Source: an uncultured Bacteroidales bacterium
GTDB lineage: Bacteria > Bacteroidota > Bacteroidia > Bacteroidales > Paludibacteraceae
Assembly (NCBI GenBank): GCA_903901975.1
Contig: CAIUTB010000040.1
Location: forward strand, 1 to 64,000
Reading direction: 5' to 3'
Length of the DNA: 64,000 bases
This document shows positions 1 through 8,931 of the stretch, piece by piece. The translations under genes and the position numbers were made by a program. The stretch's first letter is position 1, and each line of letters starts with the position of its first letter. Under the pieces are notes generated by a model. It was not told the origin of the DNA. It made no database searches and saw only the letters and a program-made list of their open reading frames with translations.

Positions 1-66
1 ATCAACAAAATTGGATTGGATGCTGCCATTAAAAAAGCGTCAGATAAAGGGTATTTATACGCATAA
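1..66 (+). CDS. rpmB: 50S ribosomal protein L28, C-terminal end (partial)
   Basis: The first 21 codons in frame 1 end in TAA at 64-66 and read INKIGLDAAIKKASDKGYLY plus A. This is the typical carboxyl end of Bacteroidota L28, a component of the large ribosomal subunit. The start lies outside the window. It is followed 17 bp later by rpmG, the usual rpmB-rpmG pairing of the phylum. Confidence 0.85.
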   Translation: MNKIGLDAAIKKASDKGYLYA

Positions 67-83
67 TTTAGGAGAATTAAACC

Positions 84-272
84 ATGGCTAAAAAATCGAA
101 AGAAGCAAGAATCCAAGTAATTTTGGAATGCACAGAGCATAAAGAAAGCGGTATGCCCGGAACTTCACGTTATATTACGATGAAGAACAGAAAAAACACA
201 CCCGCACGTATGGAGTTGAAGAAATACAACCCTATATTGAAAAAATACACAGTTCATAAAGAAATTAAATAA
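84..272 (+). CDS. rpmG: 50S ribosomal protein L33
   Basis: This 62-residue basic protein begins [20 protein letters not shown] and has the L33 pattern: a beta strand with ILECTEH, then [13 protein letters not shown] and a KKYNP segment. It is a small protein of the 50S subunit. It sits between rpmB and a DUF4295 gene, a conserved Bacteroidota order. A weak purine run (aggag, 70-74) precedes the ATG. The family assignment is firm from sequence pattern and neighbours. Confidence 0.95.
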   Translation: MAKKSKEARIQVILECTEHKESGMPGTSRYITMKNRKNTPARMELKKYNPILKKYTVHKEIK

Positions 273-282
273 TATCTGAATC

Positions 283-435
283 ATGGCTAAGAAAGCGGTT
301 GCATCGATGCAAAAAGGTGAAGGACGTTCATTTGCGAAGGTTATCAAAATGGTGAAATCACCTAAAACCGGAGCTTATGTCTTCCAGGAAGAAATTGTAC
401 ACAACGAAAGAGTGAAAGATTATTTTACGAAATAA
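283..435 (+). CDS. DUF4295 family small basic protein
   Basis: A 50-codon reading frame starts MAKKAVASMQKGEGRSFAKV and ends in DYFTK. The central part, MVKSPKTGAYVFQEEIV, is characteristic of the short DUF4295 proteins found directly after rpmG in Bacteroidota. The function is unknown; its place among ribosomal protein genes suggests a translation-related role. It begins 10 bp after the rpmG stop and is followed by an intrinsic terminator, so it closes the rpmB-rpmG transcript. Confidence 0.85.
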   Translation: MAKKAVASMQKGEGRSFAKVIKMVKSPKTGAYVFQEEIVHNERVKDYFTK

Positions 436-463
436 TCCTAATATCGTTATTAAATGATACAAG

Positions 464-498
464 AATCCTCTCATTTTTATTAATGAGGGGATTTTTTT
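464..498 (+). terminator. Intrinsic terminator after the rpmB-rpmG operon
   Basis: An 11-base arm AATCCTCTCAT pairs with ATGAGGGGATT (one G-U pair) across a short AT loop and is followed by a run of seven T. It is 28 bp after the DUF4295 stop codon, as expected for a rho-independent terminator. Confidence 0.85.
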
Positions 499-529
499 GC
501 TATTAGCTCAAAAAAAAGACTTAATTTTG
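496..529 (+). promoter_or_regulatory. Candidate promoter for ftsY
   Basis: TAATTTTG (522-529) is an exact match to the Bacteroidota -7 consensus TAnnTTTG. TTTG at 496-499 could be the -33 element, with a slightly long 22-bp spacing, and overlaps the T-tract of the previous terminator. It is 104 bp before the ftsY ATG. Confidence 0.45.
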
Positions 530-633
530 TAATCAAATTATTTAAGTATAAGTTTATTGAGTTGAATTGTTGAATAAGTTGATCAGGTTCTTGTCAATCA
601 ACTGTCAACTATCAACTAACAACTATTTTAAAA

Positions 634-1587
634 ATGGGAATATTTAATTTTTTCAGTAAAGATAAAAAGGAAACACTTGATCAGGGATTGTCGAAAACCA
701 AAGAAAGTGTTTTTTCGAAGTTGACACGTGCTGTTGCCGGAAAATCGAAGGTGGACGATGAGGTACTTGATAATCTGGAAGAAGTATTGATTACTTCGGA
801 CGTTGGTGTGGAAACTACTTTGCGTATTATTGAGCGTATTGAGAAACGTGTTTCGCGTGACAAATATGTAAGTACCGATGAGCTGAATGTGATTCTAAAA
901 GATGAAATTGCCGCTTTACTTGCCGAAAATAATTCTGATTCTCCGGCTGATTTTGATGCCGTTTTGCCTACAAAACCTTATGTTATCATGGTGGTGGGTG
1001 TAAATGGCGTAGGAAAAACAACAACCATAGGTAAATTAGCCCATCAGTTTACCAAAGCGGGTAAAAAAGTATACCTTGGTGCTGCCGACACATTTCGGGC
1101 TGCAGCTGTTGAGCAATTGGTTATTTGGGGTGAGCGCGCCGGAGTACCGGTTATCAAGCAGAAAATGGGTTCTGATCCTGCTTCTGTGGCTTATGATGCC
1201 ATTGCTTCTGCAAAAGCTAATGATGCCGACGTGGTAATTATTGATACTGCCGGTCGTTTGCATAATAAAATCAATCTGATGAACGAGTTGACCAAAATAA
1301 AAAATGTAATGCAAAAGGTTGTACCTGATGCTCCGCACGAAGTATTACTGGTTCTTGACGGCTCAACAGGCCAAAATGCGTTTGAACAAGCCAAACAGTT
1401 TACCAAAGCTACTGATGTTACAGCATTGGCTATTACCAAGTTAGATGGAACAGCAAAGGGTGGCGTTGTGATTGGAATTTCGGATCAGTTTAAAATTCCG
1501 GTAAAATATATTGGATTGGGCGAAGGAATTGATCATTTGCAGGTGTTTGATAGAAATGAGTTTGTGGCATCATTGTTTGAAAAATAA
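634..1587 (+). CDS. ftsY: Signal recognition particle receptor FtsY
   Basis: The product is an SRP-family GTPase that docks SRP-ribosome complexes at the inner membrane for co-translational insertion. Residues 1-95 form the helical N domain. The NG GTPase follows, with P-loop GVNGVGKT (122-129), DTFRAAA (152-158), DTAGR (204-208) and TKLDG (268-272). At 317 residues it lacks the long acidic A domain of E. coli FtsY and has only a short N-terminal helix ([12 protein letters not shown]), normal for this phylum. rimO begins 2 bp after the stop, so the two genes are co-transcribed. The upstream leader is low-complexity AT-rich filler. Confidence 0.97.
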   Translation: MGIFNFFSKDKKETLDQGLSKTKESVFSKLTRAVAGKSKVDDEVLDNLEEVLITSDVGVETTLRIIERIEKRVSRDKYVSTDELNVILKDEIAALLAENNSDSPADFDAVLPTKPYVIMVVGVNGVGKTTTIGKLAHQFTKAGKKVYLGAADTFRAAAVEQLVIWGERAGVPVIKQKMGSDPASVAYDAIASAKANDADVVIIDTAGRLHNKINLMNELTKIKNVMQKVVPDAPHEVLLVLDGSTGQNAFEQAKQFTKATDVTALAITKLDGTAKGGVVIGISDQFKIPVKYIGLGEGIDHLQVFDRNEFVASLFEK

Positions 1588-1589
1588 GG

Positions 1590-2885
1590 ATGAGTAATAA
1601 AGGAGTTGTTGATGTAATAACGCTGGGTTGTTCTAAAAATCTCGTTGATTCAGAGCAGTTGATGCGACAATTTGATGCCTTGGGCTACAAAGTCAGACAC
1701 GATGCTGAAAATCCAGATGGTGAAATTGTGATTGTAAATACCTGTGGATTTATTGGAGATGCTAAAGAGGAAAGTATTAATACCATTTTGCAATTTGCCA
1801 ATTTAAAAAAACAGCAAAAGATTGGAAAACTTTTCGTAATGGGCTGTCTATCTGAACGCTATTTGAACGAATTGCGTTTGGAGATTCCTGAAGTGGATAA
1901 ATTTTACGGTAAATTCAATTATACCGATATTCTGAAAGAAATTGGTCAGGAATACAGGGCTGATTTACGATTGGAAAGAACGTTGACTACACCAAATCAT
2001 TACGCCTATATCAAAATATCGGAAGGTTGCAACCGGACTTGTTCGTATTGCGCTATTCCGATTATTACAGGCAAACATCGATCACGTTCGATGGAAGATA
2101 TTGAAAATGAGGTGAAAGGCCTGGTTCAAAATGGTGTAAAAGAGTTTCAGCTTATTGCTCAGGATTTGTCGTACTACGGGCAGGACAGATATAAAATGCT
2201 GAAATTAGCTGAATTGACCGAACGACTTTCCGACATTCAGGGAGTGGAATGGTTGCGCTTACATTATGCCTATCCGGCTCAATTTCCGTACGATTTGCTG
2301 AAAGTGATGCGAGAACGGGATAATGTTTGTAATTATCTGGATATTGCTTTGCAGCATGTAAGTGATGCTATGTTGAAGCAAATGCGTCGGAATATCACTA
2401 AAGCTCAGACTTATGAACTGATTGACAGGATTCGTCAGGAAGTGCCGGGAATACATTTACGTACTACTTTACTGCTTGGGCATCCCGGTGAAACAGAAGC
2501 AGATGTTGAAGAATTGAAAGAATTTATCCAAAAAGTGCGTTTTGAGCGCTTGGGGGCTTTTGCATTTTCGAATGAAGAAGGTACCTTTGCCTATAAAACC
2601 TACAAAGATGAAATAGCCGAAGAAGTGAAGCAACAGCGGGTGGATGAAATTATGGCGATTCAGCAGGGAATTTCGGCTGATATTAATCTGGCTAAAATAG
2701 GACAAACGCTCAAAGTGATGATTGACAGGGTTGAAGATGAATATTTTGTGGGACGAACTGAGTTTGATTCACCTGAAGTAGATCCTGAAGTATTGATTCC
2801 AATCATAACCAAAGGTGTTGAAAAAGGTCAGTTTTATCAGGCTAAAATTGTAGATGCAACTGATTTTGATTTGTATGCTCAATAA
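1590..2885 (+). CDS. rimO: Ribosomal protein S12 methylthiotransferase RimO
   Basis: This radical-SAM enzyme adds a methylthio group to an aspartate of ribosomal protein S12. The N-terminal UPF0004 domain carries the auxiliary cluster cysteines C14 (LGCSKN), C52 (NTCGF) and C86 (MGCLSER). The radical-SAM motif CNRTCSYC gives C147, C151 and C154. A TRAM-like RNA or protein binding domain closes the 431 residues (about 365-431). The GCSKNLVDSE signature separates RimO from MiaB and MtaB; an MtaB paralogue lies elsewhere in the window on the minus strand. It is co-transcribed with ftsY. Confidence 0.96.
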   Translation: MSNKGVVDVITLGCSKNLVDSEQLMRQFDALGYKVRHDAENPDGEIVIVNTCGFIGDAKEESINTILQFANLKKQQKIGKLFVMGCLSERYLNELRLEIPEVDKFYGKFNYTDILKEIGQEYRADLRLERTLTTPNHYAYIKISEGCNRTCSYCAIPIITGKHRSRSMEDIENEVKGLVQNGVKEFQLIAQDLSYYGQDRYKMLKLAELTERLSDIQGVEWLRLHYAYPAQFPYDLLKVMRERDNVCNYLDIALQHVSDAMLKQMRRNITKAQTYELIDRIRQEVPGIHLRTTLLLGHPGETEADVEELKEFIQKVRFERLGAFAFSNEEGTFAYKTYKDEIAEEVKQQRVDEIMAIQQGISADINLAKIGQTLKVMIDRVEDEYFVGRTEFDSPEVDPEVLIPIITKGVEKGQFYQAKIVDATDFDLYAQ

Positions 2886-2982
2886 GTTTTTAAAGTTGAA
2901 AGTTCATAAAGTTTTTTGATATTCAACTTTAAGTATAACTTTACGAACTTTTTACTTTACGAACTTTCCAACTATAAATATT
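2886..2982 (+). repeat. Low-complexity direct-repeat spacer
   Basis: The gap between rimO and the HU gene is built of degenerate copies of AAGTT(C/G)A, AACTTTA and TTTACGAACTTT words in both orientations (for example AAAGTTGAAAGTTCATAAAG, then ACTTTACGAACTTT twice). No gene is visible. Similar filler recurs between other operon genes in this window. Confidence 0.5.
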
Positions 2983-3273
2983 ATGAATCACAAAGAACTA
3001 ATTGCCGCCATGGCAACCAAAATGAATGCACCAAAATCGGTTGTGGAAGCATTGCTGGAAACAACTGTTAAGACTTGTGCTGAACTTTTGCTGGGTGAGA
3101 AAACCATTGGTTTTCAGAGTTTTGGGAATTTTGAAGTTCGCAAGAAAGAAGAACGTCTTTCGGTTCATCCTGCAACTCAGATTCGTACGCTTATCCCACC
3201 TAAACTGGTCGTGAATTTCAAGCAAAGTAATATTTTGAAAGATAAACTTAAAGATTTGCCGCACCATGAGTAA
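2983..3273 (+). CDS. HU-family DNA-binding protein
   Basis: This 96-residue protein has the HU/IHF fold pattern: two helices (MNHKELIAAMATKM and the VVEALLETTVKTCAELL region), then beta strands with GFQSFGNFEVRKK. The arm region (RLSVHPATQIRTLIPPKLVV) is a divergent version of the usual R-x-x-x-NP arm: HPAT replaces NP. It is probably a nucleoid-associated architectural protein. Its last 8 bp overlap the next gene (ATGAGTAA), so translation of the two HU proteins is coupled, and they may act as a heteropair. Confidence 0.85.
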   Translation: MNHKELIAAMATKMNAPKSVVEALLETTVKTCAELLLGEKTIGFQSFGNFEVRKKEERLSVHPATQIRTLIPPKLVVNFKQSNILKDKLKDLPHHE

Positions 3274-4534
3274 GGAAAAAATATCTTCACAAGAGATTGT
3301 TGACCTTGTTGCTGCAAAAGCTTTGGTGAGCAAACGTGCAGCAGATGAATTTCTGAAAGTAATGATTTTGACTATCGAAGAAGCTTTATTAGCAGGCGAT
3401 GTGGTGAAAATCAAAAATTTCGGGACTTTTAAATTGCATTGGAATGAACCCCGCAAAAGTGTGAATGTTCAGACAGGCGAAGATATTATTCTGTCGGGAT
3501 ATCATAAAGTAAGTTTCACACCTGATACTCAACTGCGGGATCTTGTAAATGAACCCTTTGCTCATTTGGATGCTGTTCAATTGGATGGTGAGCCGGTAGA
3601 ACACAGCATTCCGGCTGAAGCTGTTATTGATCCCTTGCGTACATTTAATGAGCAAGCTTCAGAAATTAAAAATATATTAGATGAAATAAAAGGCTTGTCC
3701 TCAAAACCTGTTGTTTCTGAATTACAAGATGTGGAAAAAGCAGACATTGAAACTGAATTAGAAAAGTTTGAAGATGAATTGCCCAAACAAACTCAGGAAA
3801 ACTTGTCGATGGCAGTCGAGACTGAACAGATAGTGGGTCATGTAGATGTAGTTCAGCCGGTTCAAGAAACATATACTAATAAAGTTGAAGAATCAAATTC
3901 AACTGATCATGAATACATTCAGTCAACTACAGAAACAATACCGGAAATTGAATCAGAAGCTATTTTGCCTTTGGAAATTAGTGAGAAAAAGAAACATAAA
4001 GCCTGGTTGTGGATTTTAATAATTTCAGTGTTATTGGGAGGATCGGGATTAGGACTTTGTTGTTTCTATCCACCGCTGAAAGATTCGGTTTATAAAATGA
4101 CACAAAATGTTTCGCTTGCAGATATGCTAAACACTTTTTCGGGTTGGTTTACGCCAAAACCAAAGAAAGTAGATATGACAGAAACTGTTGTCATTCCTAA
4201 AGATACAACAGCCATGGAAACCGTTTCCGAGAATATTGCAGCAGTTGACAGTTTGCAAGTATTGTTTGATAATCCGAGAGTGTTCACTGAGTATCTTGGT
4301 ACTGAACGTATTCATGATGGTAGTAGATTGACCAAAATTTCGAAACGATATTATGGAAGTAAAGATTTTTGGGTATATATCTATGAGGCCAACAGGGAAC
4401 ATATTTCTAATCCTGATCATATTTCGGTGGGAACAATAATCAAAATCCCCAAACTGGATTCAAGATTAATAGATGTTTCAAATGAACGTTGCCTTCAAAA
4501 AGCAAAAGAATTGCATGATATCTATGTGAAATAA
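3266..4534 (+). CDS. HU domain - transmembrane - LysM fusion protein
   Basis: The first ~92 residues are a second HU-like DNA-binding domain (KIKNFGTFKLHWNEPRKSVN). A long acidic linker of about 150 residues follows, rich in E, D and T. One transmembrane helix lies near 245-268 (AWLWILIISVLLGGSGLGL). The C-terminus from about 345 is a LysM-like domain (DGSRLTKISKRYYGSKDFWV, then ISVGTIIKIPKL). The topology predicts cytoplasmic DNA binding and a periplasmic peptidoglycan-binding module. HU-fusion membrane proteins with LysM or SPOR tails occur in Bacteroidota, but I know of no established function. It is translationally coupled to the upstream HU gene. Confidence 0.85.
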   Translation: MSKEKISSQEIVDLVAAKALVSKRAADEFLKVMILTIEEALLAGDVVKIKNFGTFKLHWNEPRKSVNVQTGEDIILSGYHKVSFTPDTQLRDLVNEPFAHLDAVQLDGEPVEHSIPAEAVIDPLRTFNEQASEIKNILDEIKGLSSKPVVSELQDVEKADIETELEKFEDELPKQTQENLSMAVETEQIVGHVDVVQPVQETYTNKVEESNSTDHEYIQSTTETIPEIESEAILPLEISEKKKHKAWLWILIISVLLGGSGLGLCCFYPPLKDSVYKMTQNVSLADMLNTFSGWFTPKPKKVDMTETVVIPKDTTAMETVSENIAAVDSLQVLFDNPRVFTEYLGTERIHDGSRLTKISKRYYGSKDFWVYIYEANREHISNPDHISVGTIIKIPKLDSRLIDVSNERCLQKAKELHDIYVK

Positions 4535-4567
4535 AAATTCACTTAGAATTTGAAGATAGAAATATTT

Positions 4568-4607
4568 AAAAAGTTCTGCATTTATTCACAATTGCAGAAC
4601 TTTTTTT
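4568..4607 (+). terminator. Intrinsic terminator after the HU-LysM gene
   Basis: AAAAAGTTCTGCA pairs with TGCAGAACTTTTT around an AT-rich 12-base loop and runs into a T-tract. It ends the ftsY-rimO-HU transcription unit 34 bp after the last stop. Confidence 0.9.
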
Positions 4608-4722
4608 ATTCAAAATATTTTAAAATTCATATCAGAATATATAACTAAAAACTTTCTTTCCTTAATAATCTAAATTCAGGTTAATAGTTATTAAATCAGC
4701 GATTTAGCGGTTTAAATAACAC

Positions 4723-4730
4723 TATATTTG
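4723..4730 (+). promoter_or_regulatory. -7 element of the moxR-bat operon promoter
   Basis: TATATTTG matches the Bacteroidota -7 consensus TAnnTTTG exactly and lies 37 bp before the moxR ATG. I see no TTTG at the ideal -33 spacing; TTTA at 4703 is the nearest candidate. Confidence 0.5.
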
Positions 4731-4766
4731 TTCCGCAAAAATTAAATAATTCAAACGTAAAATAAT

Positions 4767-5762
4767 ATGATTCAATCTGTTGATATTAGGGAACTTAATG
4801 AACGCATTGAAAAGCAAAGTTCTTTTGTTGATGCGTTAACTATGGGAATGGACAAGGTAATTATTGGTCAAAAACACCTTGTTGAGTCTTTGTTAATTGG
4901 TTTGTTGTCCGATGGTCACATTTTATTAGAAGGTGTACCCGGTTTGGCGAAAACCCTGGCAATTAAAACTCTTTCTGATTTGATTAAAGGTAATTTCAGT
5001 CGTATTCAGTTTACGCCGGATTTATTACCTGCCGACGTAGTTGGAACTATGATCTACAGTCAGAAGAAAGAGGAATTCAGCATTAAAAAAGGACCTATTT
5101 TTGCCAATTTGGTATTAGCCGATGAAATAAACCGTGCTCCGGCCAAAGTTCAGAGTGCCTTACTTGAAGCTATGCAGGAACGTCAGGTGACCATTGGAGA
5201 GCATACTTACAAATTGGATGAGCCATTTTTGGTAATGGCTACTCAAAATCCGATTGAACAAGAAGGTACCTATCCACTTCCTGAAGCACAAGTCGACCGT
5301 TTTATGTTGAAAGTGATTATCAATTATCCTAAAAAAGAGGAAGAAAAATTGATTATCCGTCAGAATTTATTGAAAGATAAACCGACCGTACTCCCTATTC
5401 TTTCTCCAAAAGATATTATTGAAGCCCGAGATGTGGTTCGTCAGGTATATATCGATGAAAAAATCGAACGCTATATCGTTGATATTGTGTTTGCAACCCG
5501 TTTTCCACAAGATTATGGCCTGGATTCATTGAAAGAAATGATTTCATTTGGTGCTTCGCCTCGTGCTTCTATTAACCTTGCGTTGGCAGCCCGTGCCTAT
5601 GCTTTTATCAAACGCCGTGGTTATGTCATTCCTGAAGATATCCGTGCTGTATGTTACGACGTATTACGTCACCGTATTGGTTTGAGTTATGAAGCTGAAG
5701 CCAACAATATGACATCCGACGAAATTATTACCGAAATTTTGAACACGGTTGAAGTACCTTAA
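4767..5762 (+). CDS. MoxR-family AAA+ ATPase
   Basis: This 331-residue AAA+ ATPase of the MoxR class is likely a chaperone acting with the VWA proteins encoded downstream. It shows Walker A GVPGLAKT (56-63), Walker B LVLADEINR (115-123), sensor-type ATQNPIEQEGTYPLPEAQ and arginine-bearing EAQVDRFM. It is the first gene of the moxR-DUF58-bat operon, the standard Bacteroidota order. Its promoter has a clear TATATTTG -7 box. It is well conserved and without anomalies. Confidence 0.95.
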   Translation: MIQSVDIRELNERIEKQSSFVDALTMGMDKVIIGQKHLVESLLIGLLSDGHILLEGVPGLAKTLAIKTLSDLIKGNFSRIQFTPDLLPADVVGTMIYSQKKEEFSIKKGPIFANLVLADEINRAPAKVQSALLEAMQERQVTIGEHTYKLDEPFLVMATQNPIEQEGTYPLPEAQVDRFMLKVIINYPKKEEEKLIIRQNLLKDKPTVLPILSPKDIIEARDVVRQVYIDEKIERYIVDIVFATRFPQDYGLDSLKEMISFGASPRASINLALAARAYAFIKRRGYVIPEDIRAVCYDVLRHRIGLSYEAEANNMTSDEIITEILNTVEVP

Positions 5763-5861
5763 TTAGTTGACAGTTTTCAGTTTATAGTTGACAGTGTTAT
5801 GCATTGTCGACACTTTTTCTGAGACTTTAGACCTTTGACTTTAGACAATAGACTAAATAAC
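5763..5861 (+). repeat. Degenerate filler repeat between moxR and DUF58
   Basis: The spacer consists of repeated words such as AGTTGACAGT, TTTCAGTTTATAGTTGACAG and GACTTTAGAC (the last three times). There is no coding potential. Very similar AGTTGACAGTTTATAG words occur at 10678-10700 and 60408-60430. Confidence 0.5.
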
Positions 5862-6731
5862 GTGGAAACGAGTGAATTAATAAAGAAAGTACGGAAAATT
5901 GAGATCAAGACACGTGGCTTGTCGAAGAATATTTTCGCAGGAGAATATCATTCGGCATTCAAAGGACGTGGTATGACCTTTGCTGAAGTGCGTGAATATC
6001 AATATGGTGATGATATTCGTTCCATCGATTGGAACGTGACTGCCCGTTTTGGACATCCATATATAAAAGTTTTTGAAGAAGAGCGTGAACTCACTGTGGT
6101 TTTGTTGATTGATGTTTCAGGTAGTCGTGAATTTGGTACTGTTTCCCAACTAAAAAAGGATATTTTTACTGAAGTTGCTGCTACACTTGCTTTTTCTACT
6201 ATTCAGAATAATGATAAAATTGGTGTTATTTTCTTTTCGGATAGAATTGAAAAATTTATTCCACCAAAAAAAGGGAAAAAACATGTTTTGCACATTATTC
6301 GTGAACTGATTGATTTTCAGCCTGAAAGTAATAAAACAGACATAGGTGGAGCGCTTCGTTATTTTACCAATGCCATTAAGAAAAGTTCGACAGCATTTAT
6401 TATTTCCGATTTGATTGATAATCGAAATTTTGAAAAGGAACTGACTATTGCAAGCCGGAAACACGATGTGGTAGCATTGCAGGTATATGATATCCGTGAA
6501 ACTGAATTACCTGATGTTGGCTTGGTTAAATTTAAAGACGCTGAAACCGGTGAACGAATCTGGGTTGATACCTCAGATAAACGTTTAAGGACCAGTTATA
6601 AACATGCCTGGGGCGAAAGTCAGTTGGAATTACAAAAAACTTTCACTAAATCCGGTGTTGATTTGGTTTCAATGACTACTTCAGAAGATTATGTACGGAC
6701 ATTAATGAAACTCTTTAAAATGAGAGCCTAG
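5862..6731 (+). CDS. DUF58 / VWA-like protein of the bat operon
   Basis: I place the start at GTG 5862, giving METSELIKKVRKIEIKTRGLS, which matches the family N-terminus. The in-frame TTG at 5835 lies in filler repeat. The protein has about 289 residues. The DUF58 signature is FKGRGMTFAEVREYQYGDDIRSIDWN, here quoted only as its core EVREYQYGDD and SIDWNVTAR. A VWA-like fold follows, with LLIDVSGS supplying a MIDAS-type DxSxS. It has no membrane segment. It is found with MoxR and Bat proteins throughout Bacteroidota. The exact role is unproven; it is presumed part of a MoxR-VWA chaperone complex at the membrane. Confidence 0.92.
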   Translation: METSELIKKVRKIEIKTRGLSKNIFAGEYHSAFKGRGMTFAEVREYQYGDDIRSIDWNVTARFGHPYIKVFEEERELTVVLLIDVSGSREFGTVSQLKKDIFTEVAATLAFSTIQNNDKIGVIFFSDRIEKFIPPKKGKKHVLHIIRELIDFQPESNKTDIGGALRYFTNAIKKSSTAFIISDLIDNRNFEKELTIASRKHDVVALQVYDIRETELPDVGLVKFKDAETGERIWVDTSDKRLRTSYKHAWGESQLELQKTFTKSGVDLVSMTTSEDYVRTLMKLFKMRA

Positions 6732-6777
6732 ATAAATTCTAAATTTACAATTCATAATTGCAAATTGAATAAATTGT

Positions 6778-7749
6778 ATGAGAAAAACCTTGTTGTTTTT
6801 ATTTTTCCTAATAACCTCATTTGCAAATACCAGCTTATTTGCTCAAAAAATAACTGTAAATGCAAAACTTGACTCCACTGTTATGTGGATTGGAAGTCAG
6901 GCAAATTTGACTTTTCAAGTTTCACAACAGCCGAATCAGAGAGTGCTAATGCCCATTTTCGTAGATTCAATAATGGGTGGACTGGAATTAGTTGAGCCTG
7001 TAAAAATTGATACTTCCAAATCGCAGGATGGACATTTGTTGATTACTCAACATTATCTGGTTACCGCGTTTAAAGATTCCTTGTTATATATTCCTTCATT
7101 CCCATTCGTTTTGAATGGTGATACTGTATGGTCTAAATCACTTTCGTTAAAGGTCGTACAGCCATTCAAAGTGGATACAGCATCCAAATCAATAGCCGAT
7201 ATTAAGCCAATTTTAACTCCTAAATTTGACTGGGCAGGCTTATTTATAAGCATTTTATTAGTTTTATTGAGTTTGATTCTTTTGGCTTTGTTGTATTACG
7301 TTTTAAAAAAATACTTTAAGAAAAAACCTGTTTTGACGGAAAACGAAATTAAACTTCTTCAACCGGCTCATGTGGTTGCGTTGAATCTTTTAGATAAAAT
7401 TAAACAGGAGAAAAAATGGCAACAAGGTCGTGAAAAGGATTACCACACCGAATTAACGGATGTAATTCGTGAATACATCGAACGAATTTTCAATATTACC
7501 AGTATGGAAATGACTTCGGAGGAAATTTTGGATCATTTGAAGTCCCTTCGGATGGAACAGAAATCTACTTACCTGAGCTTAAAACAAATTTTGCAATTGG
7601 CTGATCTGGTAAAATTTGCAAAATGGAATGCAACTCCCGATGAACACGAATTAAGCCTTTTGAATGCATATTTGTTTGTGAATCAGACAAAAATAGAGGA
7701 AGTAGTATCTTTGGATGAATTAAAAAAGGAAGAAGTAAACGAACTATAG
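6778..7749 (+). CDS. DUF4381/BatD-like membrane protein of the bat operon
   Basis: The 323-residue protein has a signal peptide (MRKTLLFLFFLITSF, cleaved near SLFAQ). A periplasmic Ig-like domain resembling the BatD N-terminus spans about 24-145. One transmembrane helix follows at about 150-175 (LFISILLVLLSLILLALLYY). The cytoplasmic tail resembles DUF4381, with LLDKIKQEKKWQQ and DVIREYIERIFNI. This combination between DUF58 and batA is usual in Bacteroidales. Function is unknown; the operon suggests a periplasmic sensor or scaffold for the VWA proteins. Confidence 0.8.
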   Translation: MRKTLLFLFFLITSFANTSLFAQKITVNAKLDSTVMWIGSQANLTFQVSQQPNQRVLMPIFVDSIMGGLELVEPVKIDTSKSQDGHLLITQHYLVTAFKDSLLYIPSFPFVLNGDTVWSKSLSLKVVQPFKVDTASKSIADIKPILTPKFDWAGLFISILLVLLSLILLALLYYVLKKYFKKKPVLTENEIKLLQPAHVVALNLLDKIKQEKKWQQGREKDYHTELTDVIREYIERIFNITSMEMTSEEILDHLKSLRMEQKSTYLSLKQILQLADLVKFAKWNATPDEHELSLLNAYLFVNQTKIEEVVSLDELKKEEVNEL

Positions 7750-7795
7750 TTTGCGTAGATCAAACTCACAATAACTAAAGAATTAAATAAGAACA

Positions 7796-8779
7796 ATGAT
7801 TTTTCATAATCCCGAATATCTCTTTTTAATACTTCTTATCGTTCCGGTTGTATTCTGGTACGTATGGGAGATGCAAAAATCGGATGCCAGTTTACAAATT
7901 TCATCGCATCGGAGTTTGTTGAAATTTCCGCCCAGCCGGAAGATTAAATTCCGTCATAGTCTTTTTGTTTTAAGAACGTTAGCTATGGCTTCCATTATTA
8001 TTGCGTTGGCTCGTCCACAAGCTTCGAACAGTTGGCGGACTCAAAATACAGAAGGAATTGATATTATGATGACGCTCGACCTTTCAGGTACCATGATGGC
8101 TGAAGATTTAAAACCAAACCGTTTGGAAGCCGCTAAAGCTGTAGCATCGGAGTTTATTCTTGCCCGTCCGAGTGACAATATCGGATTGGTAGTTTTTGCG
8201 CGTCAAAGCTTTACTCAATGTCCGTTGACTATAGATCATGCCGTATTAATTAATCTGTTTAATAGTGTACATTATGGTTTGATAGACGATGGAACAGCTA
8301 TAGGACTAGGATTAGCCAATGCAGTAAACCGAATTAAGGACAGTAAGGCAAAATCAAAGGTAATTATTTTATTGACTGATGGTTCAAACAATTGTGGAGA
8401 CATAGCACCCATTACTGCTGCAGAGATAGCGAAGACATTTGGTGTTAGGATTTATACCATAGGAGTCGGTACACGTGGAATTGTAAATATACCTGTTCCA
8501 ACGCCAATGGGAGTTCAATATCAGCAAATGCAATCGGAATTTGATTCCAAATCTTTACAGGATATTGCCAACCTGACCGGAGGAAAGTATTACAATGCTA
8601 CAGATAATAGAAAATTACGTCAGATTTATCAGGATATTGATAAACTGGAGAAAACCAAGATTAGTGTTCAACAATACAGCAAGAAGGAAGAACAATTTTA
8701 TGTATTTGCTTTGCTGGCATTTATATTTTTGACACTGGAAATTCTTTTCAGAAATACTGTTTTCAGAAAAATACCGTAA
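7796..8779 (+). CDS. batA: Aerotolerance-type VWA membrane protein BatA
   Basis: The 327-residue protein has N-terminal transmembrane helices (about 8-24 and 55-73), a von Willebrand A domain and a C-terminal helix (about 300-318). The metal-binding motif is DLSGT at 95-99, so the third MIDAS position is Thr. MMAEDLKPNRLEAAK and LTDGSNNCGD are hallmarks of BatA. Bat proteins were named for aerotolerance in Bacteroides; the molecular role is still unclear. It lies third after moxR. Confidence 0.92.
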   Translation: MIFHNPEYLFLILLIVPVVFWYVWEMQKSDASLQISSHRSLLKFPPSRKIKFRHSLFVLRTLAMASIIIALARPQASNSWRTQNTEGIDIMMTLDLSGTMMAEDLKPNRLEAAKAVASEFILARPSDNIGLVVFARQSFTQCPLTIDHAVLINLFNSVHYGLIDDGTAIGLGLANAVNRIKDSKAKSKVIILLTDGSNNCGDIAPITAAEIAKTFGVRIYTIGVGTRGIVNIPVPTPMGVQYQQMQSEFDSKSLQDIANLTGGKYYNATDNRKLRQIYQDIDKLEKTKISVQQYSKKEEQFYVFALLAFIFLTLEILFRNTVFRKIP

Positions 8780-8931
8780 ATTTTATGGATTTCGCGTTTC
8801 AGTAAAAGAAGTTCATTAGGTTAATGAAGTTGAATAAGTTGAATGAGTTCAATATGTTTGAAAGGTTTGAATGGTTGAAAAATAACTATTAACACAAAAC
8901 GCGAAACACAAAACACGAAACACAAAAAGAA
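8780..8931 (+). repeat. Degenerate repeat spacer between batA and batB
   Basis: The 152-bp gap holds two types of filler: GTT(G)AA(T/G)(A/G)AGTT words (8810-8880) and four copies of the word AACAC(A/G)AAA(A/C)(A/G)CG-like CACAAAACGCGAAACAC (8890-8930). Nothing suggests a gene. Confidence 0.5.

Noticed and set aside
2998-3456. 152-codon minus-strand ORF over the HU genes
   Set aside because: It is antisense to two clear HU coding regions with no neighbours on that strand; it is a shadow frame.
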